DNA from: Promethearchaeota archaeon
Lineage (GTDB): Archaea; Asgardarchaeota; Lokiarchaeia; Sigynarchaeales; SOKP01
Reading direction: 5' to 3'
NCBI GenBank assembly: GCA_019057735.1
Contig: JAHLWV010000073.1
Coordinates: 1-9,924, forward strand
DNA: 9,924 nucleotides
Below, piece by piece: positions 1-6,032 of the stretch (its first letter is position 1; every line of letters begins with the position of its first letter). A model generated the notes under the pieces. That model saw only the letters and a list, made by a program, of their open reading frames with translations, was not told where the DNA came from and ran no database searches. The position numbers were made by a program, and so were the translations under genes.

Positions 1-703
1 ACGCATTACATTCCATTTGAAATCCTTCCTCGTTGCTGTAAATTCCCATTTTTATCAATTGTTTACTTAGTGCAATTGCTTTCCCTGAATTTTTAATCAT
101 CAAGTTTGCTATTTCTTTTACTCTAGTTTCAAGATCTCTTAAAGGTACGAGCTCATTAATCAATCCCATCCTTAAAGCCTCTTCTGCATTTATGATTCTT
201 GAAGTAAATATGATCTCTTTAGCTTTTAAAGGCCCTACTAAGCGAAGTAATCTTTGAGTAGCTCCCGCAGCAGGGGTCATCCCCCATTTTGTTTCAACTT
301 GCCCAAATTTTGCATTGTCGGCGGCTATAATAATGTCAGTACACAACATGAGCTCAAATCCGGCAGTAAGATTTAACCCTTTAATTGCTGAAATAACGGG
401 AATAGGTAAGTTTTCAACCATTTTATAAATCTTCTGGAGATGTCTTGTCATATCTCCTGCTTCAGATTCTTCTAAAGTTACAAGCCACTTAATGTCAAGA
501 CCCACAGTGAAGATTTCTTCGAGTGAAGTAGTAATTACTAAAACACGAACTTCTCCTAAATTTTGTTTAATATCTTCTTCTAAAATTCGTTCCAATTCGT
601 CAACAACATTAAGATCAAACGCATTTTTCTTATCAGGGCGATTTAAATAGAGCCAAAAAATATTATTTTCGAGTTTAATTAACCAGTATTTATAATCTGC
701 CAT
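1..703 (-). CDS. Enoyl-CoA hydratase/isomerase (crotonase) family protein, 3' end outside window
   Basis: I translated this minus-strand frame by hand. It opens with ATG at 703 and stays open to the left edge, giving 234 codons of a family that is usually about 255-260 residues, so some 25 residues are missing. Crotonase landmarks appear in order: NRPDKKNAF near residues 21-29, the first oxyanion-loop segment FTVGLDI at 65-71, the second loop AIKGLNLTAGFEL at 106-118, and FGQVETKWGMTPAAGATQR at 133-151. Glu117 and Glu137 match the two catalytic glutamates of rat enoyl-CoA hydratase (144 and 164), with the same spacing of 20. This supports hydration of a 2-enoyl-CoA thioester in the cytoplasm. 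The oxyanion loops are slightly unusual (TVGLD for the common SAGAD; TAGFE for GGGxE). No Shine-Dalgarno site precedes the ATG. The exact substrate cannot be read from sequence. Confidence 0.9.
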   Translation of the reverse strand, partial: MADYKYWLIKLENNIFWLYLNRPDKKNAFDLNVVDELERILEEDIKQNLGEVRVLVITTSLEEIFTVGLDIKWLVTLEESEAGDMTRHLQKIYKMVENLPIPVISAIKGLNLTAGFELMLCTDIIIAADNAKFGQVETKWGMTPAAGATQRLLRLVGPLKAKEIIFTSRIINAEEALRMGLINELVPLRDLETRVKEIANLMIKNSGKAIALSKQLIKMGIYSNEEGFQMECNA

Positions 704-842
704 GATTATTATTATATTTTTTCGTAATTTAATAATTTTTGACTTAAATTCATTAAACCTTTAACGGTGATTGAATTAAAAAAAAGAAATAATTTAGGTA
801 TTTTTAGTCATGGTTAAATGGTTAACATGCTTTTTTTGAAGT
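704..842. promoter_or_regulatory. Divergent intergenic region with a tandem 8-bp repeat
   Basis: This 139-base AT-rich gap separates the minus-strand crotonase from the plus-strand hydrolase, so it must hold both promoters. No strong Shine-Dalgarno site is seen on either side. A perfect tandem repeat ATGGTTAA lies at 810-817 and 818-825, followed by a T run at 831-837. TATA-like A/T tracts occur near 771-784 (plus) and about 725-732 (minus), but in sequence this AT-rich none is decisive. Confidence 0.35.
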
Positions 843-1655
843 ATGAGTAAAGAATCTAACCATTTTGAAATATCAAAACATAAAGAATACTTGTATGTTA
901 TAAAAGAAAACATATCTCTTCTCCATCCTGTATATACAAACGATCCTCTTAATATATACTTGCTTTTGGGTGCTCATACTGCCCTTTTACTTGATACAGG
1001 GTGTGGACTTTCCCCTATAAAACCAATTGTCGATAAGTTGATAGGAAAAAGAAAACTTCTAGTTTTCAACACTCATTACCATTGGGATCATCCTTTGGGG
1101 AACATAGAATTTGGAGAGGTTTACATTCATGAAAATGAAGTTGAATTTATCTCAAAACCTTATGATGTTTCCAACTTTAAAGATTCTCCTAATAAAATTG
1201 TAAAGGTATATGAGGAGCAAAATTTCTTAATTCCCCCAGCAGAAATAATCAAACCTTTAAAAGATGGAGATGCTTTTGATTTAGGTGAGATAGAAGTTGA
1301 AATTATACATTGTCCAGGACATTCTGTTGGTTCTATTTGTTTATCGACATCCACAGGGGAACTTTTTACAAGTGATGTTGCTTATTATGGCGATCAATTT
1401 TTACCTAAAAAAGAAAACTTCCGCATCGTCCTTAATTCTCTTTCTAAGTTGATGAAAATATGTGAAAAACAAGAAATTGTAGAGCTTTATCCTTCACATA
1501 GACAATACCCGTGTGATGTAAACCTTTTAACAGACTTATACAATGGAATAGAGAATATTGAAAATCTATGGGATACTAAAAAGGCTTTTGATTTTTTTGA
1601 AGCATGGCAGATTGATGATCCCAATGGGAAATTCAGGTATTATATAGCAAGGTAA
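843..1655 (+). CDS. Metallo-beta-lactamase-fold hydrolase
   Basis: A 270-residue single-domain protein of the metallo-beta-lactamase superfamily, which hydrolyses ester, thioester or amide bonds using one or two bound metal ions. The metal ligands are all visible: THYHWDH with His78, His80, Asp82 and His83; His160 in HCPGHSVGS; Asp178 in SDVAYYGD; and His219 in YPSHR. The strand LLLDTGCG (48-55) before the motif is also typical. No signal peptide or membrane segment is present, so it should be cytosolic. The set of ligands fits the glyoxalase-II-like general hydrolase group, but the substrate is unknown. In-frame TGA at 837-839 sits just upstream, so ATG 843 is the earliest usable start. No Shine-Dalgarno site precedes it. 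The gene stands alone between the divergent crotonase and the pfpI promoter region. Confidence 0.88.
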   Translation: MSKESNHFEISKHKEYLYVIKENISLLHPVYTNDPLNIYLLLGAHTALLLDTGCGLSPIKPIVDKLIGKRKLLVFNTHYHWDHPLGNIEFGEVYIHENEVEFISKPYDVSNFKDSPNKIVKVYEEQNFLIPPAEIIKPLKDGDAFDLGEIEVEIIHCPGHSVGSICLSTSTGELFTSDVAYYGDQFLPKKENFRIVLNSLSKLMKICEKQEIVELYPSHRQYPCDVNLLTDLYNGIENIENLWDTKKAFDFFEAWQIDDPNGKFRYYIAR

Positions 1656-1715
1656 ATGCAGAAGAAAATTAATTGATAAATTATAAACCAAATTATCAAA
1701 TATTATAGGCTCTAA

Positions 1716-1760
1716 TTTTTATAATTGAGTTTAACTCAGAATAAAAATTATAAAGGTGAT
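1716..1760 (+). promoter_or_regulatory. Candidate promoter with palindromic operator and strong RBS for pfpI
   Basis: A TATA-like tract TTTTTATAATT (1716-1726) is followed by the palindrome TGAGTTTAACTCA (1726-1738, six-base arms around one base). TTTATAATT (1718-1726) is repeated inverted as AATTATAAA (1746-1754), which touches the Shine-Dalgarno site GGTGAT (1755-1760). The palindrome would lie between the TATA box and the expected transcription start, where archaeal repressors commonly bind. Alternatively the outer repeat could fold in the mRNA next to the ribosome site. The arrangement is seen; the function is inferred. Confidence 0.4.
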
Positions 1761-1766
1761 GATTTA

Positions 1767-2276
1767 ATGGCAAAAATTGCAGTTATAGCGACAGATGGAT
1801 TTGAGGAAGCAGAACTTATTTACCCCTATTATCGATTAAAAGAAGCGGGCCACGAAAGTGTGGTAATTAGTCTTGGAAAAAGACCAATTGTGGGGAAATT
1901 TGGATACATAATAAAACCTACTTTTAGAATTGATGAAGTGAGCGCCAACGATTACGATGGAGTTATCGTACCTGGCGGAACCAAAAATCCAGATTACTTA
2001 AGAAGAAATAAGGAGGTTCTTGAATTCGTGCATACAATAGACCAACAAAATAAGCTAGTTGGCGCGATTTGTCATGCCGGATGGGTGCTTATATCTTCAA
2101 AGGTCATAAGAAAGAGAAAAGCAACAAGTTATTATGCAATAAAAGACGATATGATTAACGCCGGAGCAATTTTCAAAGACTCATCTGTAGTAGTTGATGG
2201 AAATTTAATAACATCAAGGATGCCAGATGATTTACCAGACTTTATGAAAGAAGTCTTAAAATTCATACGAGGTTAA
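1767..2276 (+). CDS. pfpI: PfpI/DJ-1 superfamily protein (intracellular protease/deglycase type)
   Basis: From ATG 1767 this is 169 residues, the normal length of PfpI-family proteins. An in-frame TTG at 1725 would add 14 residues, but ATG 1767 has GGTGAT six bases upstream and starts exactly where the family does (MAKIAVIATDGFEE). The nucleophile elbow is GAICHAGW with Cys102 and His103. Glu13 in GFEEAEL matches the glutamate that hydrogen-bonds the nucleophile. The PGGTKNPDYLR loop supplies Asp76 where Pyrococcus PH1704 has Glu. The C-terminal stretch IKDDMINAG...VVVDGN..TSRMPDDLP is strongly family-like. Members are oligomeric cytosolic enzymes, described as proteases and as glyoxalase/deglycase enzymes that protect against methylglyoxal damage. 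Which applies here cannot be told. The residue after Cys-His is Ala, where Gly is common. Confidence 0.9.
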   Translation: MAKIAVIATDGFEEAELIYPYYRLKEAGHESVVISLGKRPIVGKFGYIIKPTFRIDEVSANDYDGVIVPGGTKNPDYLRRNKEVLEFVHTIDQQNKLVGAICHAGWVLISSKVIRKRKATSYYAIKDDMINAGAIFKDSSVVVDGNLITSRMPDDLPDFMKEVLKFIRG

Positions 2277-2316
2277 TTCTACAACTATTTTAATCCTAAA
2301 ATTCAGATGAAATTAA

Positions 2317-2335
2317 CTTTTTAAAAATTTTTTTC
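2317..2335 (+). terminator. Oligo-T terminator after pfpI
   Basis: Two T runs (2318-2322 and 2328-2334) lie 41-58 bases after the pfpI stop. Archaeal RNA polymerase commonly stops at such oligo-T tracts without a strong hairpin. The background is AT-rich, so confidence is limited. Confidence 0.35.
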
Positions 2336-2411
2336 GAATTTTATGTTAATCGTATAAATTAGAATGTTAAGAATATTATATTTCTGATCCCCTATCTTTA
2401 AAATCTCTAAT

Positions 2412-2426
2412 AATTGATTATCAATT
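2412..2426. promoter_or_regulatory. 15-bp palindrome upstream of the SCP2 gene, candidate operator
   Basis: AATTGATTATCAATT is a perfect inverted repeat with seven-base arms around a single T, ending 38 bases before the SCP2 start codon. Its size suits a dimeric winged-helix or ribbon-helix-helix regulator. A TATA-like element CGTATAAATT lies upstream near 2351-2360. The palindrome is seen; its role as an operator is inference, and its AT content makes chance occurrence possible. Confidence 0.3.
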
Positions 2427-2464
2427 GTAGTAAATAATAATTTAAATAAAAAGGTGTTAAAAAA

Positions 2465-2833
2465 ATGAGTACAATCATGGAATTAAACAAAAAGTTCGAA
2501 CGATTATCTTTAGAAAATGAGGAATTCAAGGAAGAATTAACATTTTTCAAAAAAAATGTCATCCAAGTAAATATGCCTGACTCTGATTTCAATTTCTGGA
2601 TCGAATTTGGAAAGGGAACATATTTATCTGAAAAGGGAGTAAAAGACAATCCGCCGATTACATTCACTATTCCTAAGAAAAACATAAATCTAATTCTTGA
2701 AGGAAAACTTAATTGGTTTGGTGAGTATTTCAATGGAAATCTTAAAGTTGAAGGCGATCTTCAATATACATTAGTTTTTTTTGATATCGTAAAGTTAGCA
2801 TTAGAAATTACTAACGAAACAGGAGGTGCGTAA
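2465..2833 (+). CDS. Stand-alone SCP2 sterol/lipid-carrier domain protein
   Basis: A 122-residue protein that consists almost entirely of one SCP2-like domain, a fold with a hydrophobic tunnel that holds lipids or acyl-CoAs. Typical features are the alternating strand FNFWIEFGKGTYLSEKGVKDNPPITFTIPKK written across residues about 42-72, the helix INLILEGKLNWFGEYF (74-89), and the closing signature NGNLKVEGDLQYTL (90-103), equivalent to the family's GKLKIEGD. The N-terminal 35 residues are charged and helical. There is no signal peptide. ATG 2465 is supported by GGTG at 2453-2456, eight bases upstream. Met5 (2477) is a less likely alternative. The stop codon lies one base before the next gene's preferred start, so the two are translationally coupled and likely act together on a lipid. 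The ligand is unknown. Confidence 0.8.
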   Translation: MSTIMELNKKFERLSLENEEFKEELTFFKKNVIQVNMPDSDFNFWIEFGKGTYLSEKGVKDNPPITFTIPKKNINLILEGKLNWFGEYFNGNLKVEGDLQYTLVFFDIVKLALEITNETGGA

Positions 2834-2834
2834 T

Positions 2835-3587
2835 TTGAATAGGACATTTATATGGGGTCATCGAGGAACTGGATTCTCTGGTACGCAAAATACTATGTCT
2901 TCTTTTCAGAATGCAATTCATAATATGAGAGTCGATGGAATAAAAACGGAAACAAAGTTATCAAAAGAAGGCGAAGTTGTATTAAGTTATTTTAATACTC
3001 TTAAAATAAACGGGGAAGATGTTCCAATCCAAGAATTAACTATAGAAGAAATTACAAAATTTAAACTCGTAAATAATGAAACTATCCCTACTCTACGTGA
3101 AGTTCTCGAAGCGTTTGAAAGTTATGATACCAAATATAATTTTGACATTGCAAATCCAGAAGAGGGAATAGAAATCATTAAAACCGCTAAGGAGTATGGA
3201 TTAGTAGATCATATAGAACTCGCTAAACCTTCAACACGCCCAGATTCTCTCAGCGATTTTTTTACTGAAATTAGAAATTTCGATAAAAATGTAACTTTGA
3301 TCAATTCTGTCTTCTTAAAACATTTAGTAATTGAAGATAAACATCTAGAACTCGAAGATATGAGAAAATTAAACATTAAAGGCTTCAATGTAAACTACAA
3401 TTACGCAGATTTCGAACTATTTAAAAGAGTTAAAGAACACGGCTTCAAGTTTTGTGTATGGGGCATTCTTTTTAAAAGATCAATGAAAAAATTTCTTACG
3501 ATGAAACATAATGGTGAATACATAGACGCAATGATGTCAAATCAACCAGGTAGATTAGTAAAATTCCGTAGTGCATTTCAAAACTAA
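2835..3587 (+). CDS. Glycerophosphodiester phosphodiesterase-fold protein, probably catalytically inactive
   Basis: I prefer TTG 2835 (250 residues) to GTG 2826 because AGGAGGTG (2821-2828) is a near-perfect Shine-Dalgarno site six bases before the TTG, and GTG 2826 lies inside it. The GDPD TIM-barrel is recognisable from WGHRGTG (7-13), NTMSSFQNAI (19-28), IPTLREVLEAF (84-94) and the closing IDAMMSNQPGRL. His9-Arg10 of the HR motif survive. Most other active-site residues do not: PENT becomes TQNT, the ExD metal pair becomes Lys37-Thr-Glu39, the second catalytic HD becomes Ser51-Tyr52, and the E-x-K strand becomes Asp104-Ile-Ala106. Active members cleave glycerophosphodiesters into an alcohol and glycerol phosphate. 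This protein may instead bind a lipid headgroup, or use different chemistry. It is coupled to the SCP2 gene. Confidence 0.78.
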   Translation: MNRTFIWGHRGTGFSGTQNTMSSFQNAIHNMRVDGIKTETKLSKEGEVVLSYFNTLKINGEDVPIQELTIEEITKFKLVNNETIPTLREVLEAFESYDTKYNFDIANPEEGIEIIKTAKEYGLVDHIELAKPSTRPDSLSDFFTEIRNFDKNVTLINSVFLKHLVIEDKHLELEDMRKLNIKGFNVNYNYADFELFKRVKEHGFKFCVWGILFKRSMKKFLTMKHNGEYIDAMMSNQPGRLVKFRSAFQN

Positions 3588-3588
3588 A

Positions 3589-3613
3589 AATTTCTTTTGT
3601 TTTCTTCTCTTTA
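3589..3613 (+). terminator. T-rich terminator after the GDPD-like gene
   Basis: A pyrimidine tract rich in T (TTTCTTTTGTTTTCTTCTCTTT) starts directly after the stop codon at 3585-3587. It closes the plus-strand SCP2/GDPD pair ahead of the convergent cupin gene. No stable hairpin is visible, which fits archaeal T-tract termination. Confidence 0.4.
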
Positions 3614-3690
3614 ATTTATAACATGGCTAATATTTAATCTTTCAGCGAGTTTAAATCGATATTAATATAATTTGGTTAGATACAAAGAGT

Positions 3691-3716
3691 AAAAAAAAAA
3701 TAAATGAAAAAAATAG
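3691..3716 (-). terminator. Oligo-T terminator of the ABC/cupin operon
   Basis: Reading on the minus strand past the cupin stop, there is a run of seven T (3706-3712 region) and then ten T in a row (3691-3700). This is the longest homopolymer in the window's noncoding DNA and fits an archaeal intrinsic terminator for the minus-strand operon. Confidence 0.5.
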
Positions 3717-3718
3717 TT

Positions 3719-4018
3719 TTAGTGTCCGTCTTGCACAGCTAAAAACACTAAATTTTCAAGGCATTTAATTCCTCTTATCTCATCGGCTTTAATAAACTGA
3801 AACCCATTTTTTTTAAGGGTGACCTCTCCAGCTTCGCTTGTAAATATTCCAGACCCCTCTAACACTAAAAAAAATACAGCGTAAGGTTCTGGGTGTGGTT
3901 CTATTTCAAATCCTGTTTCTAAGGTGACGCGATTAATATTAAACATTTTAGATTTAATAATCGTCTTTAACAGAGGTTCACCTGATAAAAATTCTACATC
4001 TGAGAGAAAATCATTCAT
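3719..4018 (-). CDS. Small single-domain cupin with degenerate metal site
   Basis: A 99-residue cupin beta-barrel. Motif 1 is seen as GFEIEPHPEP...VLEGSG (36-57) and motif 2 as KKNGFQFIKADEIRGI (69-84), followed by the closing strand ENLVFLAVQ. Of the usual three His and one Glu metal ligands only His42 remains: the second His is Glu44, the motif-1 Glu is replaced by a hydrophobic residue, and the motif-2 His is Arg82. A metal-independent or ligand-sensing role is therefore more likely than enzymatic activity. Its ATG overlaps the stop codon of the ABC permease gene by four bases (ATGA), with GGAAGTGAT about six bases upstream inside that gene, so it is the third gene of the exporter operon. 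It could tune or sense the exporter's substrate, which is inference. Confidence 0.8.
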   Translation of the reverse strand: MNDFLSDVEFLSGEPLLKTIIKSKMFNINRVTLETGFEIEPHPEPYAVFFLVLEGSGIFTSEAGEVTLKKNGFQFIKADEIRGIKCLENLVFLAVQDGH

Positions 4019-4830
4019 TTTTTCATCACTTCCATTTTTTTTTTCATCATCATCATTTTTTTCTTTTTGCCTGTTTCTGCTAATCTTTTTGGCATTGTTT
4101 TTTTATGTAGAACATAACCCAAAATAATTATACCAACGATCCAAATGAATAACATAGCAATATCAAATTGATACGTAAAGTAATTACTTCCACCTACGGA
4201 ATATCTTAATAGATCCGTTAGAAATGTTATTGGAGAAAGAAATGCTAAAAACAATAAGTGGGAAGGCATGGTTTGAAGAGGAATAAAAATTCCACTTATA
4301 AAAAGTAGAGGAAACTTAATTAAATTCATAATTATCATTACATCAGATGTCATATCTGTAGGGTTCGCTGCAATTAATAGACCAAGTGAAGAACCTAAGA
4401 TTGACATAAGAACTATTCCCAAAAATATTAAAAATATCCCAAAAAACGAGGTAAATACAATGGAAAATAGTAGAGCAAAAATAAGCGCTATTATTGATGT
4501 AATTATCAATGAATATAGAGATGAGGCAATTATTATTCCTATTAATATTTCCTTTAACGATATGGGAGAGACTAAAATCCGTTCTAACGATTTTTCACGA
4601 GTTTCAATAGGCAACACTACAGGACTAATTGCTGTTGCAGTGAAAAACGACGTCATAGATATTATTCCAATAAATACTTGATTGAAAGAAATTTCTCTGC
4701 CAATTACCCAAGAAAGTGTCATAAAGAAAGGAAACATAAGACCAAAAATTAAAACTGGACCTTTTTTGATATAGAGAGAGATATTTTTTTTACTTAATAT
4801 CCAAATCCTCTGTAAACTATCTTTTATCAT
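4015..4830 (-). CDS. ABC-2 type exporter membrane protein
   Basis: A 271-residue inner-membrane subunit of a drug/lipid-type ABC exporter. About six hydrophobic segments are visible, near residues 24-44, 52-72, 97-123, 129-154, 165-185 and 225-241. The segment FISGIFIPLQTMPSHLLFLAFLSP with TFLTDLLRY after it (177-210) is the ABC-2 family signature between the fifth and sixth helices. The cytosolic loop ETREKSLERILVSPIS (76-91) is the coupling helix region that contacts the ATPase. ATG 4830 directly follows the ATPase stop codon, with a purine-rich ribosome site (GGAGAGGGG) in the tail of that gene. The C-terminus is unusual: residues 254-271 are almost only Lys and Met, encoded by A runs and ATG repeats. 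Exported substrate unknown. Confidence 0.9.
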   Translation of the reverse strand: MIKDSLQRIWILSKKNISLYIKKGPVLIFGLMFPFFMTLSWVIGREISFNQVFIGIISMTSFFTATAISPVVLPIETREKSLERILVSPISLKEILIGIIIASSLYSLIITSIIALIFALLFSIVFTSFFGIFLIFLGIVLMSILGSSLGLLIAANPTDMTSDVMIIMNLIKFPLLFISGIFIPLQTMPSHLLFLAFLSPITFLTDLLRYSVGGSNYFTYQFDIAMLFIWIVGIIILGYVLHKKTMPKRLAETGKKKKMMMMKKKMEVMKK

Positions 4831-5811
4831 TTATTTCCCCTCTCCTCTAGAATCTTTATTAATTAGATGGATAAATACCTCTTCTAACGACGGCTCTTCT
4901 ATTTTTAAATCAGAAATCTTTAATTTATTTTCTTCAGAAAATTTATTTAGTTTCGTTATATCCTTTAGAGCGTTAGAACTGGAAAAAACAAGGTAATCGT
5001 TCTTTTCCTTTAAATTCTTAAATAAATCCCCCATCTTATTTTTTAAATCGTCTGATAAAACACCATCAATTTTAAATAAAATAGAATCTGTAGATTTAAA
5101 TCGTTCGCGCAGGTAATTAGGACTCTCATCAGCAATTATTTTGCCTCTATTCATAATTAAAATTCTATCGCAAATAGTTTGCGCCTCTCGTAAGTCGTGA
5201 GTAGTGATTAAGATCGTTTTCCCTTCTTTTTTTAATTGAAGAATATAGGTTCTCATCATCTTAGCAGAAATTGGATCCAAACCACTTGTAGGTTCGTCAA
5301 GAATAAGGATTGGTGGTTCGTGAAGTAACGCTAAACAAAAATTTAGACGTTGTTTGAGCCCTTTCGAAAGTGTTTTTGTTTTAAAATGCCTCTTTTCTAG
5401 TAAATCAAACTGGTTCAATAATTTTTTAGCTCGGATTTCGATGTCTTCCTTTGATATACCATATATTCCACCTGAAAAGTTCAAATTTTGCCAAACGGTA
5501 TAATTTGAAAACGCATTACTAATTTCTGGAACAATTCCAAAATTCATTTTATATTTATTTGGATTTTCTGTCATATCCTTTTCAAATATTTCAATTCTTG
5601 CCTGATCATTCAATTTAAAAATACCCGTCAATAATCGAATTGTGGTGGTCTTTCCCGCACCATTAGGACCAAGGATACCTACTATTTCTCCCTTACGAAT
5701 ATTAAATGAAATGTTGTCTACAGCAATAAGATCTTCAAAATGTTTTCTAAGATTGAAAGCTCTAATCGCATACTTCTCTTCTCTATTCGGATTTCGGATT
5801 TTTGTTGCCAT
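4831..5811 (-). CDS. ABC exporter ATP-binding protein (DrrA/CcmA-like)
   Basis: A 326-residue cytosolic ATPase that powers the adjacent ABC-2 membrane protein. Visible motifs are Walker A GPNGAGKT (48-55), Q-loop position VPE (Glu96 in place of Gln, as occurs in some exporters of this group), signature LSKGLKQRL (148-156), Walker B ILILDEPT (168-175) with catalytic Glu173, D-loop SGLD (176-179) and switch His205 in TTHD. Residues about 235-326 form an extra C-terminal domain ending EEPSLEEVFIHL, typical of drug and antibiotic exporters of this class. ATG 5811 is preceded by AGGATGT about seven bases upstream. It is the first gene of a three-gene minus-strand operon. The product would form a homodimer with two copies of the permease. 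Confidence 0.94.
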   Translation of the reverse strand: MATKIRNPNREEKYAIRAFNLRKHFEDLIAVDNISFNIRKGEIVGILGPNGAGKTTTIRLLTGIFKLNDQARIEIFEKDMTENPNKYKMNFGIVPEISNAFSNYTVWQNLNFSGGIYGISKEDIEIRAKKLLNQFDLLEKRHFKTKTLSKGLKQRLNFCLALLHEPPILILDEPTSGLDPISAKMMRTYILQLKKEGKTILITTHDLREAQTICDRILIMNRGKIIADESPNYLRERFKSTDSILFKIDGVLSDDLKNKMGDLFKNLKEKNDYLVFSSSNALKDITKLNKFSEENKLKISDLKIEEPSLEEVFIHLINKDSRGEGK

Positions 5812-6032
5812 GTGAATAACATCCTACAAAATAAAACAATAGCACTTGATAATAATTTTCTTTGAGAATAATAATTATTGCTTTACAGATAAAGCCTATT
5901 TATTAAAATGTAGAAAAAAGTCAAACACTTTTACAATTATTTTATAATCAAAATTTTTCAAACGACCATAAATTTATTTTAAATTGAATGAAAATTTAAC
6001 ATTACATAGCTAAATATAATGTGATTTTAACC
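5812..6032. promoter_or_regulatory. Divergent promoter region between the ABC operon and the mutase genes
   Basis: This 221-base gap is the longest noncoding stretch and must hold promoters for both directions. On the plus strand, ATAAATTTATTTTAAATT (about 5969-5986) is a plausible TATA region for the mutase. GTGAT (6021-6025), seven bases before ATG 6033, is its ribosome site. AATAATTATT at 5870-5879 is a perfect 10-bp palindrome, and ATAATAATT occurs twice nearby, possibly regulatory or simply AT-rich chance. No RNA structure or riboswitch consensus such as a B12 box was recognised. Confidence 0.4.

Noticed and set aside
810..1655. In-frame TGA at 837-839 as a selenocysteine codon extending the metallo-hydrolase to ATG 810
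   Set aside because: The family starts normally at ATG 843, the upstream residues are not conserved-looking, and no SECIS-like structure was recognised.
2407..2733. Minus-strand open frame of 108 codons over the SCP2 gene
   Set aside because: It is antisense to a clear SCP2 domain with a ribosome site and has no protein-like signature of its own.
3924..4127. Plus-strand frame with a Ser/Phe-rich hydrophobic stretch resembling a membrane peptide
   Set aside because: It is the antisense of the Lys/Met-rich permease tail and the cupin start, and its composition follows from the A/T runs.
5870..5879. AATAATTATT palindrome as an operator for the ABC operon
   Set aside because: It is made only of A and T in AT-rich DNA and is expected often by chance; noted only within the intergenic entry.
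5812..6032. Possible cobalamin riboswitch upstream of the B12-dependent mutase
   Set aside because: No B12-box consensus or GC-containing stems are visible in this very AT-rich gap.
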